From an uncultured Chitinophaga sp. (GTDB lineage: Bacteria > Bacteroidota > Bacteroidia > Chitinophagales > Chitinophagaceae), in assembly GCF_937898475.1 (NCBI RefSeq), contig NZ_CALEJS010000013.1:124001-188000 (forward strand): a DNA stretch of 64,000 nucleotides, read 5' to 3'. Shown here piece by piece: positions 50,217 to 59,241 of the stretch; position 1 is the first letter of the stretch, and every line of letters begins with the position of its first letter. The notes beneath the pieces were generated by a model. It was not told the DNA's origin. It saw nothing but the letters and a program-made list of their open reading frames with translations, and made no database searches. A program made the translations under genes and the position numbers.

Positions 50217-51023
50217 TTACTGCCTTACCGTCAGCTTCCGCGTAACGATATCAGAACAGCTGTTCTGGTATTCCATGTGCACTTCTATGGTATACTCACC
50301 GGAAAATCCGTATTCATGATCAAACCTGAGCGGTTCACGGTTCTTGCCCGTAAGGTTCTGGGAGGTACCGTCGCCCCAGTTGAGCCACATGCGGTAAGGC
50401 ACGTTCTCATATGCCGGTGTTACTTCCAGGTCTACCATCCGGCTGCACAGCCAGGTGTAGGAGATCTGGGCCAGGGTTTCTGTTACCCGTCCGATCACCA
50501 CGGTGGTGTCGCGCAGCGTTTGACCGCAAACGTTATAGGTAACCGAATAGGTACCGGGTTCGCAGGCACGCAGCGTACTGGTAGTATCACCGGTAGACCA
50601 CAGGTACCATCCCGGATCGTGATGGCCTTCGGCCATGGCAGTATTATTAATAATGGCGCAGTAGTTCCGGCAAAGCGGATGCTGAACGCCAAGGTCGAGA
50701 ATCGGGAGAATATCCACCTCCTTATAGCTGAACACCTTCATGGAAGTAGCACCTGAAGGTACTACCATTGTCAGCCTTACCACGTAGTGGCCCGGGTTGT
50801 TAAAGGTATGGGTAGGCTGAGGACCGGATGCTGTACCACCATCGCCAAACTCCCAGTACCAGTCGATCACTGACAACTCAGAAGTAGTCTTTACATCAAA
50901 TGTGATTTTCTTGGGAGCGCAACCAATTGTGTCGGTAGCTACGATCTTCACGTCAAAACTCTGTGCCTTTATGCCGGAAAAAGCCAGGAACGTGCATGCA
51001 AACAGTATTAAAAATCTTTTCAT
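50217..51023 (-). CDS. Secreted PKD-domain protein
   Basis: The 268-aa product has a signal peptide (MKRFLILFACTFLAFSGIKAQ). A PKD domain follows (WYWEFGDGGTASGPQPTHTF and HYVVRLTMVV), then a region with several Cys (HPLCRNYCAIIN, LRACEPGTYSVTYNVCG) and a second PKD-like fold near the end (WLNWGDGTSQNL, YGFSGEYTIEVHMEY). PKD domains mediate binding outside the cell. It is not near the T6SS locus and shares only the fold with the PKD gene at 17117. No sorting domain is obvious. Confidence 0.8.
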   Translation of the reverse strand: MKRFLILFACTFLAFSGIKAQSFDVKIVATDTIGCAPKKITFDVKTTSELSVIDWYWEFGDGGTASGPQPTHTFNNPGHYVVRLTMVVPSGATSMKVFSYKEVDILPILDLGVQHPLCRNYCAIINNTAMAEGHHDPGWYLWSTGDTTSTLRACEPGTYSVTYNVCGQTLRDTTVVIGRVTETLAQISYTWLCSRMVDLEVTPAYENVPYRMWLNWGDGTSQNLTGKNREPLRFDHEYGFSGEYTIEVHMEYQNSCSDIVTRKLTVRQ

Positions 51024-51162
51024 GCTTAAAGGTATAGGGTGAAATTTGATGTAAATATATAAAAATTAATATGTAATTGCATTAAAATTGATTAAATATC
51101 AACATATAATCCTTTATAAACGGTTGAAAGGGGATATTTAACGGCGAAATCTGTAAATTACC

Positions 51163-51170
51163 TATGTTTG
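51163..51170 (+). promoter_or_regulatory. -7 promoter element (TATGTTTG) for dnaG
   Basis: Exact TAnnTTTG 21 bases before the GTG chosen as the dnaG start. It overlaps the in-frame TTG at 51168, so that codon would lie upstream of the transcript and cannot be the start if this promoter is used. Confidence 0.5.
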
Positions 51171-51191
51171 CAGTTTGCATTTTCCAGTACC

Positions 51192-53150
51192 GTGATCGCG
51201 CAACATACCATACAACAGATACTGAGCCGCATAGACATCGTGGAGATCGTAGGCTCGTTTGTGAAGCTGAAGAAAAGAGGTACCAGCTACCTGGGCCTGT
51301 GCCCTTTCCATAATGAAAAGACCCCCTCTTTCACGGTATCGCCCAGCAAGGAGATCTATAAATGCTTTGGCTGCGGCGCCAGCGGCAACTCTATCAGCTT
51401 TCTGATGGAGCACGAAAAGTACTCTTACGTAGAGGCTTTACGGTGGCTGGCGCAGAAATATAATGTAGAGATCGAGGAAACCGAGGTTAGTCCAGAGGTA
51501 AAGCAGCAACAACTGCTGGCAGACAGCCTGTATATTATTAACGGGTTTGCAAGGGATTATTTCAGCAAAACCCTGCTGGAAACCGAGGAAGGACAGAATG
51601 TGGGCCTCAGTTACTTTGAAGAGCGTGGCTTTACACGCGAAACCGTGCAGAAATTCCAGCTGGGCTACTGTACCAATGAGCGGGACGCTTTTGTGAGAAC
51701 CGCGCAGGAAAAGGGATACAATATTGAATACCTCCAGAAAACGGGGCTGGTAACCATCCGCAACGAGCAGCCGGTAGACAACTACCGCGGGCGGGTAATA
51801 TTTCCCATCCATAACCAGTCAGGTAAAGTGCTGGGCTTTGGCGCCCGCATACTGGTAAAGAATGACCGGGCGCCCAAATACATTAACTCCCCGGAAAATG
51901 AGATCTATGTAAAAAGCAAGGTATTATATGGTACTTACTTTGCCCGGCACTCTATAGACCGCCTGAACGAATGTTTGCTGGTGGAAGGGTATACAGACGT
52001 AATCTCCCTGCACCAGGCAGGTATTGAGAATGTGGTAGCATCCAGCGGCACTTCGCTTACGGCTGATCAGCTGCGGCTGATCAAAAAATACACCAATAAC
52101 CTCACCATCCTGTATGATGGCGACAGCGCAGGTGTTAAAGCAGCGCTGCGCGGCCTTGATATGGCTGTGGAAGAAGGCCTGAATGTGAAGGTGGTGCTGA
52201 TACCGGATAAAGAAGACCCGGACAGCTACGTGCAGAAGATCGGCGCTCCTGCCTTCCGCGAGTTTGTGGAAACCAGCAAGCAGGACTTTGTGCTGTTCAA
52301 GCTGCAGGTTGCCATGCAGGAAATGGGCAACGACAGCAGCCGTAAAAGCCAGCTGGTAAACGAGATTGCAGAAACCATCTCCAAGATTGACAAAGTAGAG
52401 GATTTTACCCGCCAGCAGGATTATATACGACAGTGCAGCCAGCTCCTGAAGATCGATGAACAGGGCCTGATCACCCTTGTCAACAAATTCATCCGCGAAC
52501 GCCTGCATAAAAGGGAACAACAACTGGCTAAGAACGCTCCGCCTGAAGACGACCAGCTGAGCGATGAAGCCATTGCCGCCATGGAAGCACAGGAAGCCGG
52601 AGTGGAAGTGGTTTTCAATACGGATGAAAAACAGGAAAAGGAACTGGTGAAGATTCTGCTGCGCTTTGGAGATATGCCTTTCAGCGAAGAAGACAAAAGC
52701 ACGGTAGCTGACTATATTTTTCATCTGCCCTACGATTTCGAATCCCTGGCAGATAGCATGGTCATTAAAAAGATATTGCGGGAATATAAAAGCCAATATG
52801 ATGAAGGCAATATTCCTGACAGGAAATGGTTCCTGTACCATGCGGACAGTGAGATATCCAAATACACTGCACTGGTGCTGGAAGATAAGGAAGCAGACCT
52901 GAGCGTGAACTGGAAACAGCGTTTTGAAATAGATACGATCTGCGGAGATAACGCCTATCTGAAAGATACCATCAGTACCACCAACTACCTGATATTACGC
53001 AAAGTAAAAAAGCTGGTGCTTGAAAACCAGCAGGAATGGGATCAATCTGCCCCGATAGAAGACCAGTTAAAATTCATTGAAGTACATAACCATCTCAAAC
53101 AGCTCGAAAGAGAGCTCACCCAGAATATTGGAACGGTGATTTTCCGATAA
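51192..53150 (+). CDS. dnaG: DNA primase DnaG
   Basis: The enzyme makes RNA primers for DNA replication. The GTG at 51192 gives 652 aa beginning VIAQHTIQQILSRIDIVEIVG, which lines up with the usual DnaG start; an upstream TTG would add eight unrelated residues. A CHC2 zinc ribbon (CPFHNEKTPSF then CFGCGASGN) is followed by the RNA-polymerase domain with the TOPRIM motifs LLVEGYTDVISL and YDGDSAGVKAALRG, and a C-terminal helicase-binding region. It converges on folA with a 7-base gap. Confidence 0.95.
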   Translation: MIAQHTIQQILSRIDIVEIVGSFVKLKKRGTSYLGLCPFHNEKTPSFTVSPSKEIYKCFGCGASGNSISFLMEHEKYSYVEALRWLAQKYNVEIEETEVSPEVKQQQLLADSLYIINGFARDYFSKTLLETEEGQNVGLSYFEERGFTRETVQKFQLGYCTNERDAFVRTAQEKGYNIEYLQKTGLVTIRNEQPVDNYRGRVIFPIHNQSGKVLGFGARILVKNDRAPKYINSPENEIYVKSKVLYGTYFARHSIDRLNECLLVEGYTDVISLHQAGIENVVASSGTSLTADQLRLIKKYTNNLTILYDGDSAGVKAALRGLDMAVEEGLNVKVVLIPDKEDPDSYVQKIGAPAFREFVETSKQDFVLFKLQVAMQEMGNDSSRKSQLVNEIAETISKIDKVEDFTRQQDYIRQCSQLLKIDEQGLITLVNKFIRERLHKREQQLAKNAPPEDDQLSDEAIAAMEAQEAGVEVVFNTDEKQEKELVKILLRFGDMPFSEEDKSTVADYIFHLPYDFESLADSMVIKKILREYKSQYDEGNIPDRKWFLYHADSEISKYTALVLEDKEADLSVNWKQRFEIDTICGDNAYLKDTISTTNYLILRKVKKLVLENQQEWDQSAPIEDQLKFIEVHNHLKQLERELTQNIGTVIFR

Positions 53151-53157
53151 GAAAGTT

Positions 53158-53652
53158 TTAAACTTTCTCCCACACTTCAAATGTGAAAGCGTACGCATGC
53201 TTTTCATCGGCAGGGTGCAGCTGGCTGCTTACCAGTTGCCACTCCTCTTTTGCAAGCACCGGAAAAAAGGTATCACCCTCTACATTTGCGTGCACCCTTG
53301 TAAGATAGACCCGTTGAATCAATGAAGGTAAGGCCTGTGCAAAGATCTCTGCTCCGCCGGTGATGAATACCTCATCGGTGTCAAAGGTGCTGGCGGCATC
53401 CAGCGCCTCCTGCAGGGATGCGGTAACGATCAATCCTTCCCGGGCATAATCTGCCTGGCGGGTGATCACAATATTCGGCCTGCCGGGTAAAGGTTTTCCC
53501 AGTGATTCAAAAGTTTTGCGGCCCATAATAATGGGCTTGCCCATGGTGGTTTGCTTAAAATACTTCAGATCAGCCGGTAAGCGCCATGGCAGCTGGTTAT
53601 CACGGCCTATAGCATTATTCTCAGCTGCGGCAACAATAGCGGAAACAATCAT
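53158..53652 (-). CDS. folA: Dihydrofolate reductase
   Basis: The enzyme reduces dihydrofolate with NADPH. The 164-aa product (ATG at 53652; a GTG one codon earlier is possible) has IVAAAENNAIGRDNQLPWRLPADL, read in two parts: AENNAIGRDNQLPW and LPADLKYFKQTTMG. It also has IIMGRKTFESLG, the cofactor-site VFITGGAEIFAQALP and ends at VWEKV. It follows thyA by 11 bases, a folate-cycle operon: ThyA makes dihydrofolate which FolA reduces. Confidence 0.96.
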   Translation of the reverse strand: MIVSAIVAAAENNAIGRDNQLPWRLPADLKYFKQTTMGKPIIMGRKTFESLGKPLPGRPNIVITRQADYAREGLIVTASLQEALDAASTFDTDEVFITGGAEIFAQALPSLIQRVYLTRVHANVEGDTFFPVLAKEEWQLVSSQLHPADEKHAYAFTFEVWEKV

Positions 53653-53663
53653 CACAGATTAGA

Positions 53664-54458
53664 TTATATGGCCACCGGTGCTTTAATATGCGGGTGGAAC
53701 TGGTAATTAAGCAGTTCAAAATCTTCATACTTAAAGGAGAAGATATCCTTCACATCCGGGTTGATCTTCATCAGTGGTAAAGGATACGGTGTTCTGCTCA
53801 GTTGCAGTTTGGCCTGTTCTATATGGTTATTATATAAATGCACGTCGCCAAAACTGTGTACAAAATCGCCGGGCTGAAGTCCGCATACCTGCGCCATCAT
53901 CATCGTCAGCAAAGCATAAGATGCGATGTTGAAAGGCACCCCCAGGAACACATCTGCACTGCGCTGGTACAACTGGCAACTGAGACGTCCATCAGCCACA
54001 TAGAACTGGAACAGGCAATGACAGGGGCTAAGGGCCATATCCGGCAGATCTGCCACATTCCAGGCATTTACTATAATACGGCGGGAGTCAGGATTGGTTT
54101 TGATCTGCTTTACCACATCGCTGATCTGGTCTATCACTTTTCCGTCCCTTCCTTCCCAGCTGCGCCATTGCTTACCATAAACAGGTCCCAGGTCGCCATG
54201 TTCATCTGCCCATTCATCCCATATGCTTACACCATGCTCTTTCAGGTAACGGATATTGGTATCCCCGTTGAGAAACCATAAGAGTTCGTAAATGATTGAT
54301 TTAAGGTGAAGCTTTTTGGTGGTCACCAGCGGAAAGCCATCCTGCAGATTAAAACGCATCTGGTAGCCAAAGCAGCTGATAGTACCCGTTCCGGTGCGGT
54401 CTGTTTTTGCAGCGCCATGGTCTAATATATGTTGTAGTAAATGAAGATACTGTTCCAT
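53664..54458 (-). CDS. thyA: Thymidylate synthase (ThyA)
   Basis: The enzyme methylates dUMP to dTMP using methylene-tetrahydrofolate. The 264-aa protein is standard length; DRTGTGTISCFGYQMRF (phosphate-binding Arg), WDEWADEHGDLGPVYGKQWR, the nucleophile Cys in LSPCHCLFQFYV, CQLYQRSADVFLGVPFNIASYA and the final HPHIKAPVAI are all present. It is the first gene of the thyA-folA pair. TTACTTTG at 54465-54472 on the minus strand is one base off the -7 consensus. Confidence 0.98.
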   Translation of the reverse strand: MEQYLHLLQHILDHGAAKTDRTGTGTISCFGYQMRFNLQDGFPLVTTKKLHLKSIIYELLWFLNGDTNIRYLKEHGVSIWDEWADEHGDLGPVYGKQWRSWEGRDGKVIDQISDVVKQIKTNPDSRRIIVNAWNVADLPDMALSPCHCLFQFYVADGRLSCQLYQRSADVFLGVPFNIASYALLTMMMAQVCGLQPGDFVHSFGDVHLYNNHIEQAKLQLSRTPYPLPLMKINPDVKDIFSFKYEDFELLNYQFHPHIKAPVAI

Positions 54459-54788
54459 GGGGGCAAAGTAACGAAAAATGTTGTTAAGGAGGAGGCATGG
54501 GGAAAGTGTGGGGAAACTTGAGCAGTAATAAACGAAAAATATAATATAAATTCTTCAAACAAAAAATGTGATTATAACGTAGAATTTTCGTAATCTGCTG
54601 TTAACAACCAAAACCGTCGCTAAACAAAGTGGGAGCCAGCTCGCAAGATAAGTTCCGTATGTACAGGCAGCCTTTTTGTCACCCAAATATTTAATCATAG
54701 TCTTTATCATATCCATGTCATTATTCCATGTATTATCTGCAACCTCATGAACTAAACACACTATCAATCACACCAAAAACCTAGTTCT
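54459..54788. other. Divergent gap between thyA and the SusC gene (no gene)
   Basis: This 330-base AT-rich gap has no credible ORF. I found no exact TAnnTTTG for susC on the plus strand and only a near match for thyA. It should hold the control region of the SusC/D operon, but no operator can be defined by eye. Confidence 0.6.
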
Positions 54789-57700
54789 ATGTATCTATCT
54801 AAATCTACGCTTTTTGTGCTGCTATGTTTGTGCAGCACGTATTCGCTGTATGCACAACAAAACGTATCCGGGAGGGTAACGGATGCGGTGTTGGGCAAAG
54901 CCATCCCCGGTGTTACCGTTCGTGTGCCCAACACGAACAGGGGCACCATCACGGATGTTGATGGCAGATTCACGCTGTCTGTTCCGGATGGCAGTAACCA
55001 GCTGACATTTTCATTTACCGGCTATAAAACCAAAACGGCTGCCATTACAGGCAACACAGTGAATGTTACCATGGAAGAGGATTTTGCCCGCCTCGATGAA
55101 GTAGTGGTCACCGGTCTGGCCACCTCCGTAAAACGCAGCAACCTGGCCAATGCGGTAGCCACCATCAACTCCCGCCAGCTATCGGGTACAGCGCCTGCAC
55201 AAACCTTTGATGCTGCATTGAGCGGTAAGGTACCCGGCGCATATATATCTGCCAACTCCGGTGCGCCCGGTGGCGGTATCTCTGTAAAGGTAAGAGGTAT
55301 TACCTCCGTGTTCAGTAACTCTCAACCTTTATATGTGGTGGATGGGATCTTTGTGAACAGCGCCAGCGTTCCGGCAGGACTGAACGATGTAACCGGCGCG
55401 GCTACCGCCGGTAACCCGCAAAACCAGGATAACCCTTCCAGCCGTATTGCAGACCTGAACCCACAGGATATTGAGAGCATCGAAATACTGAAGGGAGCAT
55501 CTGCTGCTGCATTGTATGGCTCTAAAGCTGCTGCAGGCGTAGTGGTTATCACCACCAAAAGAGGAAAGACCGGGAGAACCAATATCAGCGTAAACCAGGA
55601 AACCGGTTTTGTAAAAGTGCGGAAGCTGCTGGGACAACGTGTTTTCACCGCAGAAACAGCGGCCGACCTGGCAGGGTCTTCCAGCTCTCCCGACCCCGAT
55701 GTAATTGCAGCCCGCAATGCGCTCCGCCAGGAGTTTCTGGATGCGCAGGCAGCCGGTAAGATCTATGATTATGAAAAAGAACTGTTCGGCCATACCGGTT
55801 TGCTGTTAAGCACCAACCTGAGCGTGAGCGGCGGTTCTGAAAAAACTACTTTCTTCTTTGCCGCCAACCGCCGCAGCGAAGACGGGATCATTAAAGGTAC
55901 CGGCTACCTGAACAGCTCTTTGCGTTTGAACCTGGATCATAAGATCAACGACCGTATGTCAGTTGGCATTACCACCAACTATGTTAATTCCAGCGCAGAC
56001 CGCGGCCTTACCAATAATGATAACAACGGCGTTACCTACGGCGTGGCACTATCTTCCACTCCAGGGTTCGTGGAACTGCATGCTGACCAGAACGGCAATT
56101 TTCCCCGCAACCGTTTTGCTGCATCCAACCCGCTGGAAACAAGGGCCAGGATGTTCAACAACGAACAGACCAACCGTTTTACCACCGGTATAAAGTTTGA
56201 CTGGCGGCTGTTGCAAAGCGATAAAAGCACCACGCGCCTGGTAGCCAATGGTGGTGTTGACTTTTATAACTTCAGAACAAATGTAGTTTTCCCCAGCTCC
56301 TTACAGTTTATGGAAAACACCCTGAGAGGCGCTTCCATACAGGGTAATACCAATAATATCAACACGAACCTGAACGGTTACCTGATCAATAATTTCACCC
56401 CCTCCTCCAATCTCAGCTTCACTACCACGGTAGGCGCTACACTGGAAACTGGTAACCTTGATAACATTATTGTATTGGCCACACAACTGGTAGGTACACA
56501 AACCAGTGTAGACCAGGCAGGTGCTTCCAACCCCAGGCAGTTCCGACTGAAATACCGCGACAACGGTATTTTTGCACAGGAAGAGGTAACGATCATGGAC
56601 GCTATTACCGCTGCCGCAGGTGTACGTTTCGACCGCTCTACCAACAACGGCGATTTCAAAAAGTACTACGTTTATCCCAAAGGATCCCTTGCCTGGAACC
56701 TGGCAAAAATGGATTTCTGGCAAGTTGACGCCATTGAAAGCTTTAAGCTCCGCGCCGCCTACGGGCAGTCTGGCAACGTGCCGCCCTATGGCAGTAAATT
56801 TACCGCCCTGGTGGGCTCTAATACCGGCGGACTGCCAGGTTCACTGGTAGACAACCAGCTGGGAAACACCATCATCAAACCAGAAAAACAGACCGAACTG
56901 GAAGCGGGTCTGGACATCAGTTTATTGAACGGCCGCATAAACCTGGAAGCTACTTACTACAACAAGAAGATATTTGACCTGCTGCTGCGCAGGCTTCCTC
57001 CCGGATCCAGCGGTTTTACCGCAGAATGGGTGAACGGCGGCGACCTGCGTAACCAGGGTATAGAGCTTGGCTTAAGCCTGCTGCCCGTTAATACCAAAAA
57101 CGTAAGGTGGAGCTCCAACATTAACTGGTGGCGGAACCGCTCTAAAGTTACCAAGCTTAGCATCCCTCCATTTGCACTGGGCGCATTTGGTAACTCGCTC
57201 GGTACTTTCTATATAGAAGAAGGCGAACCGGCCACACAGATCAAAGGGTCCATACCTGATCCACAGCATGCAGGGCAGAACCTGTTTGTGACACTGGGAA
57301 ATTCAGAACCTACTTTCCAGATGAACTTCTTCAACGAAGTGACCGTTTTGAATAATCTCAGCCTGCGTTTCCTGGTACATTGGAAAAAAGGCGGTGACAA
57401 TATTAACCTTACCCAATTGCTGACAGACCTTGGAGGCACCAGTCCTGACTGGGATGAAGACAGTGATGGCGACGGTGTGAAGAATGGCCCCCAACGCGCT
57501 AATGCAGGCAGCGCTGCCATTTTTGTACAGGATGCGTCTTATGTAAGGATCCGTGAGATAGGCCTTTACTATAATATTCCATTACCTCAGAACAGGTATG
57601 TGAGAGGTTTACGGGTAGGAGTTTCAGCAAACAACTGGTTCACCTGGACAGACTACATCAGTTATGATCCGGAAGTATCCAACTTTGGCAGCAATACCAT

Positions 57701-57806
57701 CAGCACCACCACCAGTCGTGGCAGCAACGGTATATCCAGCGGCGTGGAAGTAACGCCGTTCCCTGCTTCCAAACGTATGAGCTTCCATGTTGGCGTTGAT
57801 TTCTGA
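54789..57806 (+). CDS. SusC/RagA-type TonB-linked outer-membrane receptor
   Basis: The 1005-aa product has a signal peptide (FVLLCLCSTYSLYAQQ). A carboxypeptidase-D-like domain (VSGRVTDAVLGKAIPGVTVRV, read as GRVTDAVLGKAIPGV; ITDVDGRFTLSVPDG) precedes the plug (LDEVVVTGLATSVKRSNLA; GISVKVRGITSVFSNSQPLYVVDGI, read as VKVRGITSV and PLYVVDGI; ILKGASAAALYGSKAAAGVVVITTK, read as ASAAALYGSKAAAGV), then a 22-strand barrel to the terminal VGVDF. With the SusD partner it takes up oligosaccharides, peptides or other large nutrients using TonB energy. No glycosidase, peptidase or regulator is next to it, so the substrate cannot be inferred. Confidence 0.95.
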   Translation: MYLSKSTLFVLLCLCSTYSLYAQQNVSGRVTDAVLGKAIPGVTVRVPNTNRGTITDVDGRFTLSVPDGSNQLTFSFTGYKTKTAAITGNTVNVTMEEDFARLDEVVVTGLATSVKRSNLANAVATINSRQLSGTAPAQTFDAALSGKVPGAYISANSGAPGGGISVKVRGITSVFSNSQPLYVVDGIFVNSASVPAGLNDVTGAATAGNPQNQDNPSSRIADLNPQDIESIEILKGASAAALYGSKAAAGVVVITTKRGKTGRTNISVNQETGFVKVRKLLGQRVFTAETAADLAGSSSSPDPDVIAARNALRQEFLDAQAAGKIYDYEKELFGHTGLLLSTNLSVSGGSEKTTFFFAANRRSEDGIIKGTGYLNSSLRLNLDHKINDRMSVGITTNYVNSSADRGLTNNDNNGVTYGVALSSTPGFVELHADQNGNFPRNRFAASNPLETRARMFNNEQTNRFTTGIKFDWRLLQSDKSTTRLVANGGVDFYNFRTNVVFPSSLQFMENTLRGASIQGNTNNINTNLNGYLINNFTPSSNLSFTTTVGATLETGNLDNIIVLATQLVGTQTSVDQAGASNPRQFRLKYRDNGIFAQEEVTIMDAITAAAGVRFDRSTNNGDFKKYYVYPKGSLAWNLAKMDFWQVDAIESFKLRAAYGQSGNVPPYGSKFTALVGSNTGGLPGSLVDNQLGNTIIKPEKQTELEAGLDISLLNGRINLEATYYNKKIFDLLLRRLPPGSSGFTAEWVNGGDLRNQGIELGLSLLPVNTKNVRWSSNINWWRNRSKVTKLSIPPFALGAFGNSLGTFYIEEGEPATQIKGSIPDPQHAGQNLFVTLGNSEPTFQMNFFNEVTVLNNLSLRFLVHWKKGGDNINLTQLLTDLGGTSPDWDEDSDGDGVKNGPQRANAGSAAIFVQDASYVRIREIGLYYNIPLPQNRYVRGLRVGVSANNWFTWTDYISYDPEVSNFGSNTISTTTSRGSNGISSGVEVTPFPASKRMSFHVGVDF

Positions 57807-57838
57807 TCCGGTTCACCTTTACTTAAACTCATTATCAT

Positions 57839-59146
57839 ATGAAACTATCAATCACAAAATATACTGCACTATCTGGCTTAATACTGCTGGCGGCCGCCTG
57901 CCAGAAAGGCGAGATACCTAACCTGAACACTCCGCAGACAGACGTTATCACCATTAACCCTACCAGGGGAGAATTGAATAACCTGGTGACCGGCACCGAG
58001 TCTGGTATGCGTTTTACACTGGGCACCTATTACGATGCCATCGGCGTTATAGGGCGTGAAATTTACCGCTTCTCCGGATCTGAGCCCCGTTTTACAAGCG
58101 AGCTGCTGGGCGGCGGTTCATCTACACTGGACAACAATACCTTTTACCTTACCAATCCCTGGGCCTCCCGCTACCGCGTTGTAAGGCAAACCAATATACT
58201 GCTGGACGCAGCCACCAATTCAACAGCGGTTACTGATGCAGAACGCAAGGCTTACCTGGGGTTTGCCAAAACGATCCAGGCTTACCAGCTTTTGCTGAAC
58301 CTGAATATGACAGATGCCAACGGCGTACGTATTGACGTAAGGGATGTTTACAATCCAGGGCCTTTTGTTCCGAAAGAACCTGCGCTGGAGGCTATTGCGC
58401 AATTGTTGGATGCAGGTAAGGCAGACCTGACAGGGTCGTCCGTGATCTTCCCGCTTTCCGAGGGTTTTGAGGGCTTTAACGATGCAGACGGACTTATCCG
58501 GTTTAACCGTGCACTGGCTGCAAGGGTAGCGGTATACCGCCAGCAATGGGCTGCCGCACTCACGGCGCTGAGTGAATCTTTCTTTGACCTGAACGGTGAC
58601 TTTAACACAGGCGTATATCATGTATTCGGCACCGGCGCCAATGACATTCTGAACCCGGCATTCATTGCGCAGAACCAGAGCGGCGAGGTAAGAGTGGCGC
58701 ATCCCTCCTATGCTGCAGATATCACACCCGGTGACGACCGTATCAGCAAAGCTACCCTTCGTACCAGCGCCGCAGGCCAGAGCGGGCTTTCCAGCAATCG
58801 CGACGTATGGGTGTACACCAGCAATACCGCGCCTATCCCCATCATCCGCAACGAAGAGCTGATCCTGATCTATGCCGAGGCCAGGATACAGCAGAACAAC
58901 CTGCCCGATGCACAGGTAGCCTTAAACAGGATCCGTACCGGGCATAATATTGCTCCATATGGCGGCGCAGTAACACAAACAGCGCTGATCAATGAAATGC
59001 TGCGGCAACGGCGTTACTCTCTCTTCTATGAAGGACATCGCTGGATTGATGTACGCCGCTATAACATGCTTAACACATTGCCGCTGGACAGAGCAGGAGA
59101 TGATGTATGGGATAAATTCCCGCTACCGCAGAACGAAAACCAGTAA
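57839..59146 (+). CDS. SusD/RagB-type nutrient-binding surface lipoprotein
   Basis: The 435-aa product has a lipoprotein signal ending LILLAAACQK (lipidated Cys near residue 22). A helical TPR-type scaffold follows (for example FAKTIQAYQLLLNLNM and RNEELILIYAEARIQQNN), and the family end RYSLFYEGHRWIDVRRYNML then LPQNEN is present. It is shorter than many SusD proteins (about 500-600) and so may have a reduced loop set. It lies 32 bases after susC and forms the lid of the SusC transporter. Confidence 0.92.
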   Translation: MKLSITKYTALSGLILLAAACQKGEIPNLNTPQTDVITINPTRGELNNLVTGTESGMRFTLGTYYDAIGVIGREIYRFSGSEPRFTSELLGGGSSTLDNNTFYLTNPWASRYRVVRQTNILLDAATNSTAVTDAERKAYLGFAKTIQAYQLLLNLNMTDANGVRIDVRDVYNPGPFVPKEPALEAIAQLLDAGKADLTGSSVIFPLSEGFEGFNDADGLIRFNRALAARVAVYRQQWAAALTALSESFFDLNGDFNTGVYHVFGTGANDILNPAFIAQNQSGEVRVAHPSYAADITPGDDRISKATLRTSAAGQSGLSSNRDVWVYTSNTAPIPIIRNEELILIYAEARIQQNNLPDAQVALNRIRTGHNIAPYGGAVTQTALINEMLRQRRYSLFYEGHRWIDVRRYNMLNTLPLDRAGDDVWDKFPLPQNENQ

Positions 59147-59155
59147 ATGCAAAAG

Positions 59156-59239
59156 CCAAATACTAAATTCCAAATACCAAATTCCAAATGATCTTCGCGA
59201 CTACATTCGCTTATTTGGAATTTGGTATTTGGTATTTCC
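59156..59239. terminator. Heptamer-built hairpin between SusD and proline dehydrogenase genes
   Basis: Left arm units CCAAATA, CTAAATT, CCAAATA, CCAAATT, CCAAATG (59156-59190) and right arm units TATTTGG, AATTTGG, TATTTGG, TATTTCC (59212-59239) each have an exact 7-base period. Positions 59170-59189 and 59213-59232 are perfect 20-bp inverted copies. The genes converge, so a bidirectional terminator is likely. Confidence 0.85.
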
Positions 59240-59241
59240 CC

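Noticed and set aside
51168..51191. TTG start for dnaG eight codons upstream of the GTG
   Set aside because: The added residues do not match DnaG, and the TTG is part of the TATGTTTG promoter element.
51924..52841. A 305-codon minus-strand open frame
   Set aside because: It is antisense to dnaG, with TOPRIM motifs on the other strand; no support for a second gene.
53151..53167. GAAAGTT/AACTTTC hairpin between dnaG and folA
   Set aside because: The arms are only 7 bp, AT-rich and overlap the folA stop; it is too weak to call as a terminator.
54459..54788. Small minus-strand ORFs upstream of the SusC gene
   Set aside because: Short, AT-rich and without recognisable protein features; the gap is better read as a regulatory region.
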